This document shows, piece after piece, positions 43,123-50,764 of a stretch of 64,000 nucleotides of DNA. This DNA is from CALMAK01 sp964392265 (GTDB lineage Bacteria > Patescibacteriota > Saccharimonadia > Saccharimonadales > Saccharimonadaceae): positions 1-64,000 of the forward strand of contig CAYMOS010000002.1 in NCBI GenBank assembly GCA_964392265.1, given 5' to 3'. The notes beneath the pieces were generated by a model. That model was not told where the DNA came from, made no database searches, and saw nothing but the letters and a program-made list of their open reading frames with translations. The position numbers were made by a program, and so were the translations under genes. How positions within the stretch are numbered: the stretch's first letter is position 1; every line of letters starts with the position of its first letter.

Positions 43123-44820
43123 ATGGTCAATCTCGAAATTCCTATTGGCAAACGAACGCGCAGCTATCGCTTCTTTGAAATGCTCCCAGCAATCTGCAGC
43201 TACGGAGCAATTGCCTTGTTGGTTATTCTTTCGATTCTTAATCCATTACTTGCCGCGGTATATCTGCTGCTTGTTATTATGACGATGCTGACCAAGGCAA
43301 TTATTATTGCCTATCATACTATTCGTGGACGCTCTAGCTCAGAACGAGCGCAAAAGGTGGATTGGCAGGCGCGCTTGATGGAGCTAGAAGACCCAACTGC
43401 TTCGTATGATGCACGTAGTGTCATGGCAACAAAAGTTTCCGCAAAGAGCGAGTTTGGTGCTCATGCGCATCTTGATAATCTTCGCTTGATGGCGGCCGCT
43501 CCCGACACCTTTCCTCGACCGTCAGAGCTATATAACGCGGTGATCATTGCTGCCTATAACGAGGGGTACGATGTACTTGGTCCTACTCTCGAGTCAGTGT
43601 TAGCCACTACTTACGACAAGCAACACTTGATCATTACCATCGCCTACGAAAAAAGAGGTGGTCCTGCAATCAAAAAGACTGCTCTGCGTCTGCAGCGTGA
43701 GTTTGGCGACAAGTTTTTTGCCTTTCATATTGTCGAGCACCCTGATGATATTCCCGATGAGGTAGTAGGCAAGGGCGGCAACATCACTTATGCCGGTAAG
43801 TTTTTGGCGGACTGGATTCCGACGGTTGGCATTGACTATAAGGATGTTATTATCACGACGCTCGATAGCGACAACCGTCCGCACAAGGGATACTTTGATT
43901 ACGTTACCTATGAGTACATTGTGCACGAAGATCGTAAGCACCTGTCGTACCAGCCAATTTCGCTCTTTCTCAACAATATTTGGGATGCACCAGCGCCGAT
44001 GCGCGTGATTGCCACTGGTAATTCATTCTGGAATATCATCAGTTCGATGCGCCCGCATACCTTGCGTAACTTTGCGTCGCATTCTCAGCCGATGGACGCA
44101 CTGGTAGAAATGGACTTTTGGAGTACGAGGACGATTGTTGAGGATGGCCATCAGTATTGGCGCAGCTATTTTTACTTTAATGGCAATTATGCGGTGACGC
44201 CGATATTTGTGCCGATTTATCAGGATGCAGTTATGTCGAACACCTACATCAAGACGTTGAAGGCGCAGTTTGTGCAGCTTCGTCGCTGGGCCTATGGGGC
44301 CTCTGACGTACCATACGTGGCGACTCGCGTCTTTTCTCGCGATCGAAATGTGCCGTTTTTTGAAGGGTTCGCACGCTTCATCCGATTATTGGATGGTCAC
44401 GTCACCCTAGCTACTGTGGCGATCTTGGTAGCGTTTGGCGGTTGGGTGCCGCTGCTGATTAATACCGAGGCAGCTCGTAATAGCATTATCGTCCATCAAC
44501 TACCGGACACGATTAGTATTATTCAGCGCGTGGCCATGATCGGTCTCTTCATCACGGTCTTTCTGTCGTTCAAGATGTTGCCGCCACGACCAGAACGCTA
44601 CAAGCGCCACCGATCGATCTTTATGTTGGCCCAGTGGGTGCTCATGCCAGTGACGGCCGTCGCCTATAATGCGTTTGCAGCGTTGTACTCGCAGATGCGC
44701 CTCGCCACTGGTCGCTATCTCGACAAATTTGATGTTACCGAGAAAGCAACGGTTGCCTCGGTCTCAAAGGAAAAGGCTCAAAAAGCCAAACGTAAGCAGG
44801 GTAAATCAGGGCAAAAATAA
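43123..44820 (+). CDS. Membrane glycosyltransferase, family 2-like
   Basis: 565 residues: two N-terminal transmembrane helices (about 20-60), a GT-A domain with YNAVIIAAYNEG (about 136), the metal-binding TTLDSDNRPH (about 245), TIVEDGHQYWRSY as the catalytic-base region, and QLRRWAYGASD, a cellulose/hyaluronan synthase-like RRW signature. Further helices sit near 430-530, with a Lys-rich tail. It probably makes a surface polysaccharide or glycolipid. Confidence 0.85.
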   Translation: MVNLEIPIGKRTRSYRFFEMLPAICSYGAIALLVILSILNPLLAAVYLLLVIMTMLTKAIIIAYHTIRGRSSSERAQKVDWQARLMELEDPTASYDARSVMATKVSAKSEFGAHAHLDNLRLMAAAPDTFPRPSELYNAVIIAAYNEGYDVLGPTLESVLATTYDKQHLIITIAYEKRGGPAIKKTALRLQREFGDKFFAFHIVEHPDDIPDEVVGKGGNITYAGKFLADWIPTVGIDYKDVIITTLDSDNRPHKGYFDYVTYEYIVHEDRKHLSYQPISLFLNNIWDAPAPMRVIATGNSFWNIISSMRPHTLRNFASHSQPMDALVEMDFWSTRTIVEDGHQYWRSYFYFNGNYAVTPIFVPIYQDAVMSNTYIKTLKAQFVQLRRWAYGASDVPYVATRVFSRDRNVPFFEGFARFIRLLDGHVTLATVAILVAFGGWVPLLINTEAARNSIIVHQLPDTISIIQRVAMIGLFITVFLSFKMLPPRPERYKRHRSIFMLAQWVLMPVTAVAYNAFAALYSQMRLATGRYLDKFDVTEKATVASVSKEKAQKAKRKQGKSGQK

Positions 44821-44821
44821 A

Positions 44822-44846
44822 AGCCGCCAGTAGCAAAACTGACGGC
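44822..44846 (-). terminator. Terminator of the 39-residue protein gene
   Basis: On the minus strand GCCGTCAGT/ACTGGCGGC forms a stem followed by TTTTATTTTT. It also trails the glycosyltransferase gene. Confidence 0.7.
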
Positions 44847-44888
44847 AAAGGGTAGCTCTAGACAAAAGGCAAAGAGTAGGGGTTCGTA

Positions 44889-45008
44889 CTAGATAGTGCG
44901 AATCTTTACGCTGTGCTTGATTTCACGAAGGGTCTTGTCGTATTCGAACGCTAAGGGCACTTTCGCGAGTTTTGATGGGATGGTAGTCTTGATGTGATTT
45001 TCAACCAT
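44889..45008 (-). CDS. 39-residue basic protein with its own promoter and terminator
   Basis: The frame reads MVENHIKTTIPSKLAKVPLA through to HSVKIRTI and is too short for usual gene calling. A consensus promoter (TTGACA at 45043-45038, 17-bp spacer, TAATAT at 45020-45015) ends 6 nt before the ATG, the same leaderless pattern as larger genes here, and a terminator follows the stop. The peptide is rich in Lys, Ile and Thr, with no membrane segment. Function unknown; it could regulate or bind nucleic acid. Confidence 0.65.
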   Translation of the reverse strand: MVENHIKTTIPSKLAKVPLAFEYDKTLREIKHSVKIRTI

Positions 45009-45014
45009 ACCTTT

Positions 45015-45043
45015 ATATTAGCATAACCATATATAAATGTCAA
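45015..45043 (-). promoter_or_regulatory. Consensus promoter of the small protein gene
   Basis: TTGACA and TAATAT with a 17-bp spacer on the minus strand, one of the best promoters in the window. Confidence 0.8.
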
Positions 45044-45200
45044 TAGAACATAAACATTATGAATATATCATGGGGTGAATAACAGATGAGATGTGGCCTA
45101 AAAAGTACCGTGGAAAACTAAGTTGAGGATGTGGGGAAATGATTGCCGCTCTATGTGTCTATAAAAAAAGAAAAGACCACTTCTCGTGATCTCATCTTCA

Positions 45201-45221
45201 TGGTGGGCGCGGAGGAGCTCG
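45201..45221 (+). repeat. 21-bp duplicate of the tRNA-Val 3' end
   Basis: Identical to 45361-45381, the last 21 nt of tRNA-Val including CCA, 160 bp away. Between them lie the tRNA terminator (about 45330-45357), a hairpin whose arms resemble the tRNA T-arm (about 45257-45293) and a perfect GTACTGACC/GGTCAGTAC hairpin (about 45228-45251). A terminator-like hairpin also follows on the minus-strand side (about 45165-45195). Same plan as the tRNA-Asp duplication. Confidence 0.75.
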
Positions 45222-45360
45222 GCGAAGAAGTACTGACCGTTTATGGTCAGTACGCTATCCCCGAGTTTTGTGCAGCAAAACATCGGGGATTCAAGCGACA
45301 CGTGATAATACAGAAGCTAGCTAATATAAAAAAGACTACCATCAGGTAATCTTCTTTATG

Positions 45361-45437
45361 TGGTGGGCGCGGAGGAGCTCGAATCCCCGACCTCGTCAAC
45401 GTCAATGACGCGCTCTAGCCAACTGAGCTACGCGCCC
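45361..45437 (-). tRNA. tRNA-Val (GAC)
   Basis: A 77-nt cloverleaf with acceptor GGGCGCG/CGCGCCC, anticodon loop TTGACGT (anticodon GAC), T-loop TTCGAGC and encoded CCA. The minus-strand promoter is TTGCAA (45477-45472), a 17-bp spacer and TACAAT (45454-45449). Confidence 0.94.
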
Positions 45438-45484
45438 ATACCTGATGTATTGTAGCAAACAGGGGCAGGTGTTGCAACAATCTA

Positions 45485-45513
45485 TTGCATATTTAGCGTA
45501 AGTATGATATAAT
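45485..45513 (+). promoter_or_regulatory. Promoter of the DGR target gene
   Basis: TTGCAT (45485-45490), a 17-bp spacer and TATAAT (45508-45513). The leader of about 160 nt contains a 16-bp inverted repeat (45553-45568/45596-45611) that should form a strong hairpin upstream of the ribosome site. Confidence 0.7.
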
Positions 45514-45678
45514 AAACTATGTGAACCTTGATAATTAAGCACTCTACTGATGTATAGAGAATGGCGTTGTTTGTTTGTGCTGGGCACGAATGCGTAACGC
45601 TATTCTCTATACCCAGTTTTTTGGGCTACCGCCGATGGTCGGCGACTAGTTGTACGGATAGCAGAAGGGTGGACTACC

Positions 45679-46497
45679 ATGTCGGTACCCACTGCCGCAC
45701 AGGCGCAGAAGCTCCTGTCGCTCATCCCGAAGAATGCCAGCAGTGATCAGCTGCAGGCCATTCTGTCCAACGGTGATCTCTTTCAGATGCTGTTCACCGA
45801 CAGCGATCTGGGGCTGGTTGACCGTCGGGTTCTCGGGGCTCTGTTGGCCCCGCCGCCCAAGCAGATCAACTGGCGGCCTATCGCCGAGTACGGCCCCAGG
45901 TTGCGCGAGTGGAATGCGTACTTCGGGCTCGGCCTCACCGAGGCCCAGATCGACAGTCTGGAGCTGCCGGACCACGCCGGTCCGCATCTGCCCACCAGCA
46001 TCAATCTGACCTTGGGCAAAGGCCTGTTGAACGACCGCCAAGTCGTCCAACAGATCATCGCCTACGAAATGCGTCAGATCCGGCGCAAGTACACCGACTA
46101 CATCGGCAACAATGGCTGGTCGGTAGCCTATTACCCGGGCTGCGAACCGACCACCATCAACCCGGAGCCGCAACTGGCCCCGGCGCTGCTGGACATCGGT
46201 CGTTTCTGGAACCCCAAGGATGGCGTGACCATCCCGGGGGTGCGGAACGAGCTGGCGGCCGCCTCCGAGCCGATGCCGACCCTGGAGGTTGACTGGCTGA
46301 TGGCCTTCAACCCCCAGGTGTTGGCGGCCATCGATGGCAAGACCATCCCGGGGCTCATCGCTCCCGGCTTGGTCGTCGACTCCGACTACGCGCCCGGCTT
46401 CCGCCGGGACGGCGACGAGGCGTACGCCTACGACTGCTGGGACGGCTATCGGTGGCTCGGCCGCTCGGTCGTGGCCTTCAGGCGAGTGCAGAACTAG
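45679..46497 (+). CDS. DGR variable target protein with C-terminal C-type-lectin-like region
   Basis: 272 residues. The first 215 match no family I recognise and carry no signal peptide or membrane helix. The C-terminal part (about 228-272: VVDSDYAPGF to WLGRSVVAF) has the Trp/Arg/Gly-rich look of a C-type-lectin/formylglycine-enzyme fold used by DGR targets, and its DNA is the variable repeat. At least 10 codons differ from the template. Variable residues (Tyr, Arg, Gly, Cys, Leu) would form a binding face. Codons are much more G+C-rich than the RT or Avd genes. Export by another route is possible. Confidence 0.85.
   Translation: MSVPTAAQAQKLLSLIPKNASSDQLQAILSNGDLFQMLFTDSDLGLVDRRVLGALLAPPPKQINWRPIAEYGPRLREWNAYFGLGLTEAQIDSLELPDHAGPHLPTSINLTLGKGLLNDRQVVQQIIAYEMRQIRRKYTDYIGNNGWSVAYYPGCEPTTINPEPQLAPALLDIGRFWNPKDGVTIPGVRNELAAASEPMPTLEVDWLMAFNPQVLAAIDGKTIPGLIAPGLVVDSDYAPGFRRDGDEAYAYDCWDGYRWLGRSVVAFRRVQN
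46364..46482 (+). repeat. DGR variable repeat (VR)
   Basis: 119 bp aligned without gaps to the template at 46841-46959 (offset 477). I count 13 mismatches, every one at a template adenine (A to G, T or C). The last 18 bp (TCGGTCGTGGCCTTCAGG) are identical and act as the initiation-of-homing region; the sequence diverges beyond. All changes are inside the target gene's 3' end. Confidence 0.93.
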
Positions 46498-46840
46498 CTT
46501 CTCGGTTCCTTGGTGCCCGGAGGGCCTTGGGTTTTGTCCCTTGGTCCTCCGGCGCCTCGCCCCTTTTTCTGTTGACATCTCACATGAGAACGTCCGGAGG
46601 AGGGGCGTTTTCATTTGGTATGATAAATAAGGACAGGTTATTGCATGTATGTTCACGGATATTCATCACCTTTCCCGTGTTTTGAAACTGACGGAATCTT
46701 TATGTCTACGGATATAAAAAGCGTGCAGGCAAAATATCGAGCACTCCGTGTCGCTTGCTAGAAACGCTCATCGTTTCGCATAAAATACAGAATCTGGACG
46801 CGTCTGGGTTCGGTGGTTCATAGATGGCAAGTGGCATATA
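46498..46840 (+). other. Spacer between DGR target and template
   Basis: No gene is supported. Besides the GC-rich hairpin at 46512-46556 there is a small GAAACG/CGTTTC hairpin (about 46761-46777) followed by TAAAAT, a possible promoter for the template RNA. Composition changes from G+C-rich to chromosome-like near 46620 and back to G+C-rich at about 46840. Confidence 0.4.
46512..46556. repeat. GC-rich imperfect inverted repeat downstream of VR
   Basis: A long imperfect stem about 30 bp after the VR end (CCGGAGG/CCTCCGG core). It may be the target gene's terminator, and also matches the position of the DNA hairpins that aid retrohoming in known DGRs. Confidence 0.6.
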
Positions 46841-46959
46841 CCGGCTTGGTCGTCGACTCCGACAACGCGCCCGGCTTCAACCGGGACGACGACGAGGCGT
46901 ACGCCAACGACTACTGGGACGACAATCGGTGGAACGACAACTCGGTCGTGGCCTTCAGG
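46841..46959 (+). repeat. DGR template repeat (TR)
   Basis: The invariant donor copy, rich in AAC, GAC and AAT codons at the positions that vary in VR. AAC can be mutated to many residues but not to a stop codon. It reads in the same direction as VR and RT. Its end overlaps the antisense avd stop codon by 5 bp. A possible RNA promoter lies near 46780. Confidence 0.93.
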
Positions 46960-47361
46960 GACTGCTCGAAATAGATTTCAGCCAACCTCCCAGCATACGA
47001 CCGATCTCGCCGAGGCGAGCATCAAGTTGCTGGTAGGTTTGGTTGGGCATGCATTTACAATCTTTGGCAAGGCTAAGAAGCAGACGAGCGCTGTCAAGGT
47101 TCACGGATGCTTCTTGTAAATAGCGTAATTTTACCTCGTGATTACTGGTGCCGGCGGCACGTAGGCAGTGTTTCGTGAGTGTTAGAATTTCGTTTTGGCA
47201 GGTAGCACCCAAGCTATAGCGTTCGCTTTTGGGGAAGGTAATGAGGGTTTCATGAAAGGAATGGTAGAGATGATACAAGCTGACAACGATAGGGATGTCC
47301 TGAAACTGAGGCGGCAGCGTGATCTTCGGGGGGGGGGGGGGGCAACGTTAGCAGTACTCAT
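46955..47361 (-). CDS. avd: DGR accessory variability determinant (Avd), frame interrupted at a C tract
   Basis: A helical protein ending in GEIGRMLGGWLKSISSSP, with KITLPPQFQDIPIVVSLYHL, FPKSERYSLGA and LRYLQEASVNLDSARLLLSL, matching bacterial Avd/23S-insert four-helix bundles that pair with DGR RTs. The frame is open from 47347 on the minus strand but has no ATG, GTG or TTG until 47278. An ATG at 47361 (MSTANVAPPP...) would lead into it if the 15-base G/C run at 47328-47342 had 13 or 16 bases. It is antisense to RT, unlike most DGRs. Confidence 0.78.
47328..47342. repeat. 15-bp G homopolymer at the avd start
   Basis: Fifteen Gs on the plus strand. Slippage by one base puts avd in frame with its ATG; 14 or 17 Gs would also join a GTG at 47319 to the RT frame. 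Either a phase switch or a read-length error. Confidence 0.85.
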
Positions 47362-47409
47362 GATGAAAGGGTAGATTTTAATGACATAAACTCTATTAAA
47401 GCATTATCG

Positions 47410-48345
47410 GTGGCATGGGCAAAATTTGCGCGTGGTAAAACATCACGGATAGACGTTATGGAATATAAAAGTCAGCTGAAAAAACGAATCGAACGACTGC
47501 ATCACGCATTAGCATCGGAGAGATACCAACACGGTTATTATCAACGTTTTACGATCTGCGATCCCAAGACACGTCATATACACAAAGCAACGGTCGAGGA
47601 TAGGCTGGTGCATCAGGCAATCGTCTCGGCGATTGAACCGGTGTTTGAGAAGCGGTTCATCTACGATAGTTACTCGTGCCGCCAAGGGAAGGGGACGCAT
47701 GCTGGGGTGCGACGTCTCCATCAGTTCTTGCGCCAAGCAAGCCGTAACGATACCCAGAAAGTGTACGTTCTAAAGTGCGATGTCAAACAGTTTTTCGCCT
47801 CAATCGATCATGAATTATTAATGGAGCAGTTGGCGGCTCGCCTGGATGACGAACGGGTGCTGTGGCTGCTGCGTGAGATTTTATTAAGTCACGGGGCGGA
47901 CACAGGGAAAGGTATTCCGCTTGGCAATGTAACGAGCCAGCTATTTGCTAATGTCTATCTGCATGAGCTGGATTGGTACATTAAACAGACCCTAGGCGTG
48001 CGGTGGTATGCGCGGTATTGTGATGATTTTGTCATTGTACATACTGATGAGGCTTATCTTTTAGGGTTGATTGGTCTGATACGTACGTTTCTGCGTGAGG
48101 CATTACGGCTTGAACTGCACCCAGATAAGGTGACGATTCGATCATGGCGGCAAGGTGTTGATTTTTTGGGTTTTGTCTTGCGGCCTCATGCGACGACCCT
48201 GCGCACCAAAACCAAAAGACGTATGATGGCGAAAGTGAATGCTAAAAATCTTTCATCCTATGTAGGGATATGCTCGCATGCTAACGCCTATCACATTGAG
48301 CAGGTGGTACGACTAGCGGCGTGGGAACGAGAGGTGTTGTCATAA
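47410..48345 (+). CDS. DGR reverse transcriptase
   Basis: 311 residues from a GTG at 47410; the frame is open 29 codons further left and SIKALSVAWAKFARGK looks like genuine RT N-terminus, so the start is uncertain. Motifs: VLKCDVKQFFASIDH (motif A), GIPLGNVTSQLFANVYLHELD (the DGR-type GxxxSQ motif), YARYCDDFVIVH with a YCDD catalytic box, and VDFLGFVLRP. There is no maturase or endonuclease domain. It copies template RNA with errors at adenines and replaces VR. Base composition matches the chromosome, unlike VR and TR. Confidence 0.93.
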   Translation: MAWAKFARGKTSRIDVMEYKSQLKKRIERLHHALASERYQHGYYQRFTICDPKTRHIHKATVEDRLVHQAIVSAIEPVFEKRFIYDSYSCRQGKGTHAGVRRLHQFLRQASRNDTQKVYVLKCDVKQFFASIDHELLMEQLAARLDDERVLWLLREILLSHGADTGKGIPLGNVTSQLFANVYLHELDWYIKQTLGVRWYARYCDDFVIVHTDEAYLLGLIGLIRTFLREALRLELHPDKVTIRSWRQGVDFLGFVLRPHATTLRTKTKRRMMAKVNAKNLSSYVGICSHANAYHIEQVVRLAAWEREVLS

Positions 48346-48349
48346 CGAC

Positions 48350-48524
48350 AGTAATCAGGTACGATATAAATAAGCAACGAAGCGGCCTAACCATCCGCCG
48401 AGCACGTGAGAGCGATTGCGGCCACACGAAAAATGAGCCGGAATAAGAGGATAGCCAAGGTGGAACCGCCTACAGTATGAGGCCCGAGGCACGCACGTAG
48501 ATACTACGAATATGCGTGCTTTTT
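48350..48524 (+). promoter_or_regulatory. T-box leader of thrS
   Basis: The T-box sequence AAGGTGGAACCGCC (48457-48470) sits in front of an intrinsic terminator with stem GCACGCA/TGCGTGC and a T-run (48489-48524). Uncharged tRNA-Thr would pair with TGGA in the bulge and favour the antiterminator. The region upstream from about 48385 probably forms Stem I (GCGGCC-containing); I could not fix the specifier codon. GATATAAAT near 48363 is a candidate -10. The leader is compact, about 175 nt. Confidence 0.85.
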
Positions 48525-48547
48525 GTATTAAAAAGGAGGTCTCCCTA

Positions 48548-50368
48548 ATGAACGAAGAACAACTCTATGCGATGCGCCATAGTCTCGCACATATTACCGC
48601 CCAGGCGGCGCAACATCTCTGGCCTGAGGCTAAGTTTGGTGTCGGACCAGTGGTCGAAAATGGCTTTTATTATGATATTGATCTCGGTGAGACCAAGATA
48701 TCCGAGGCTGATTTCAAACGGATTGAAAAAGAGATGCGCGGTATTATTAACCGTGACTTTCCCTTTGAGCGCAGTGAAAAGCCAGTCGACGGGGCCATTG
48801 ATTGGGCACGTGAGGCACGGCAGCCATATAAAGAAGAGCTATTGAACGACCTTAAGCGTGCCGGCACGACGATTGTGAGGGACCTCGACAGCGCCGAACT
48901 GGGCCTTCAGGCCGAAGGTGACGCAGCGATTGAAAATGTCTCATTCTATACGGATGGTGATTTTACTGACCTTTGTCGTGGTCCACATGCCGAGAGTACA
49001 GGCAAGGTAGGCGCTTTCAAATTAATGCGCGTTGCCGGGGCGTATTGGCGTGGCAATGAAAAGAATCCACAAATGCAGCGACTTTATGGGGTAGCATTTG
49101 CGACGCAGGAGGAACTTGATCGCCACCTAACAATGTTAGAAGAAGCCAAGAAGCGTGACCACCGCAAGTTGGGGAAAGAGCTTGATCTCTTCATCTTCTC
49201 TGATCTAGTAGGACAGGGGCTGCCATTGTGGACACCACGAGGGACCCTGCTGAAGAATAAGATTGATGCGTTCGTGCAAGAGTTGCGTGCCAAGGTCGGG
49301 TTCGAGCAAGTGACAATTCCTCATGTAACGAAGAAGGACCTCTACGAGACCAGTGGCCACTGGGCAAAGTTTAAGGACGAGCTGTTCCGGATCGAAACGC
49401 GTGAAGGGCATGAACTAGCGATGAAGCCAATGAACTGCCCGCACCATACCCAGATCTACAGTGCTCGTCAACGTAGTTATCGTGACTTGCCAATTCGTTA
49501 TCGTGATACAACGATGGTCTATCGTGATGAGCAAAGTGGGGAGTTGGGTGGTCTGAGCCGCGTGCGCTCAATTACTCAGGACGATGCGCATATCTTTTGC
49601 CGTACCACCCAGGTTGAAACTGAGGCCTACAAGTTATGGGATATTATCGAGACGTTTTACAAGACGATGGGATTCTCTGACCTTGAGTTTCGTCTTTCAA
49701 CTCATGATCCAGACAATATGGATGCCTATGCTGGTGGTGCCGAGAAATGGGATTCGACGGTGGCACAACTAGAGAATATCCTTAAGACCAAGGTAGGCGA
49801 CAAGTATTTTGTGGGTGTAGGTGAGGCCGCATTCTATGGCCCCAAAATCGACTTTATGGCCCGCGATGCGATTGGTCGTAAACATCAGGTTGCTACTATC
49901 CAGCTCGATTTCAATCAGCCTGAAGGATTTGATCTTACCTGTACAAACGAAGAGGGTGAGCCAGAGCGTATTGTCATGCTACACTGTGCGGTCATGGGAT
50001 CACACGAACGATTCCTGAGCGTCTTTATCGAACACACCGCTGGCTGGTTCCCATTCTGGGCAGCGCCCGAACAGGTCCGTATTTTAACCATCAATGACAC
50101 GGTCGTAGACTATGTTGAGGAAATAACATCAATATTAACAGATACGGTCCTGATGAAACCGATCAAATATAACGAAGTACGATTTCGGGCAGATATTCGT
50201 AATGAGAGTTTAGGCAAGAAAATCCGCGAGGCGACAGCCATGAAAATTCCGGTGCAATTGATTGTTGGACCAAAGGATAAAGAGGCTCGCGAGGTGAGTG
50301 TCCGCACGCAGGGTGGTGAAGAAAAGGTAGCACTGGGTGAACTAGCTGACTATCTGAGAGGGCTATAA
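48548..50368 (+). CDS. thrS: Threonyl-tRNA synthetase
   Basis: The 606-residue enzyme charges tRNA-Thr. It starts directly in the editing domain (MRHSLAHITAQAAQHLWP, with HxxxH) and lacks the N-terminal TGS domain. Other motifs are CRGPHAEST, the class II core with NCPHHTQIY, RYRDTTMVYRDEQSGELGGLSRVRSITQDDAHIF and the zinc ligands, and a C-terminal anticodon domain. AGGAGG precedes the ATG. Expression is controlled by the T-box upstream. Confidence 0.96.
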   Translation: MNEEQLYAMRHSLAHITAQAAQHLWPEAKFGVGPVVENGFYYDIDLGETKISEADFKRIEKEMRGIINRDFPFERSEKPVDGAIDWAREARQPYKEELLNDLKRAGTTIVRDLDSAELGLQAEGDAAIENVSFYTDGDFTDLCRGPHAESTGKVGAFKLMRVAGAYWRGNEKNPQMQRLYGVAFATQEELDRHLTMLEEAKKRDHRKLGKELDLFIFSDLVGQGLPLWTPRGTLLKNKIDAFVQELRAKVGFEQVTIPHVTKKDLYETSGHWAKFKDELFRIETREGHELAMKPMNCPHHTQIYSARQRSYRDLPIRYRDTTMVYRDEQSGELGGLSRVRSITQDDAHIFCRTTQVETEAYKLWDIIETFYKTMGFSDLEFRLSTHDPDNMDAYAGGAEKWDSTVAQLENILKTKVGDKYFVGVGEAAFYGPKIDFMARDAIGRKHQVATIQLDFNQPEGFDLTCTNEEGEPERIVMLHCAVMGSHERFLSVFIEHTAGWFPFWAAPEQVRILTINDTVVDYVEEITSILTDTVLMKPIKYNEVRFRADIRNESLGKKIREATAMKIPVQLIVGPKDKEAREVSVRTQGGEEKVALGELADYLRGL

Positions 50369-50371
50369 TGC

Positions 50372-50764
50372 ATGGGTGATCAGCCTGACGACGGGATATC
50401 GGCTGTCGACCCATATGCGAGACGATTATCCGAGCGTGAGTTTCGTAAGAAAATTGAAGCACTGATGGCAGAGCTACCGGATGATAAAGTGACGACGTAT
50501 GGCGATTTGGCGGCCATGGCAGGGCATCCACGGGCGGCGCGAATTGTCGGAGGCATTGCACATACCGGTCCGACGGAGCTACCATGGCATCGGTTAGTGA
50601 ACGCCCAGGGAGGGCTGGCGGTTGGCTTTCCTGGTGGGCAAGACGTACAGCGTCAACTGTTGGCGACTGATGGCATTGAATGTGACGAGCAGTGGCGGGT
50701 GATAGATTTTGGAGAACGGCGATGGCGACCACAAGAGTTCGATCCGAACCTCCGCTTGTTGTAA
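50372..50764 (+). CDS. Alkyltransferase-like protein (ATL, inactive MGMT homologue)
   Basis: 130 residues. The O6-alkylguanine transferase DNA-binding domain is present (VTTYGDLAAMAG, RAARIVGGIAH), but the active-site PCHR motif reads PWHR, with Trp replacing the alkyl-accepting Cys. ATL proteins bind O6-alkylguanine and hand it to nucleotide excision repair. It begins 3 bp after thrS and overlaps miaA by 43 bp. Confidence 0.87.
   Translation: MGDQPDDGISAVDPYARRLSEREFRKKIEALMAELPDDKVTTYGDLAAMAGHPRAARIVGGIAHTGPTELPWHRLVNAQGGLAVGFPGGQDVQRQLLATDGIECDEQWRVIDFGERRWRPQEFDPNLRLL

Noticed and set aside
45646..46656. 336-codon open frame antisense to the DGR target
   Set aside because: It runs opposite a G+C-rich gene where stops are rare, has low-complexity Arg/Gly/Val-rich composition, no start signals, and the VR/TR mutation pattern supports the plus-strand frame.
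47410..48345. Reverse transcriptase as group II intron or retron
   Set aside because: No maturase or endonuclease domain, no intron domain V and no msr/msd-like repeat; the TR/VR pair explains it as a DGR.
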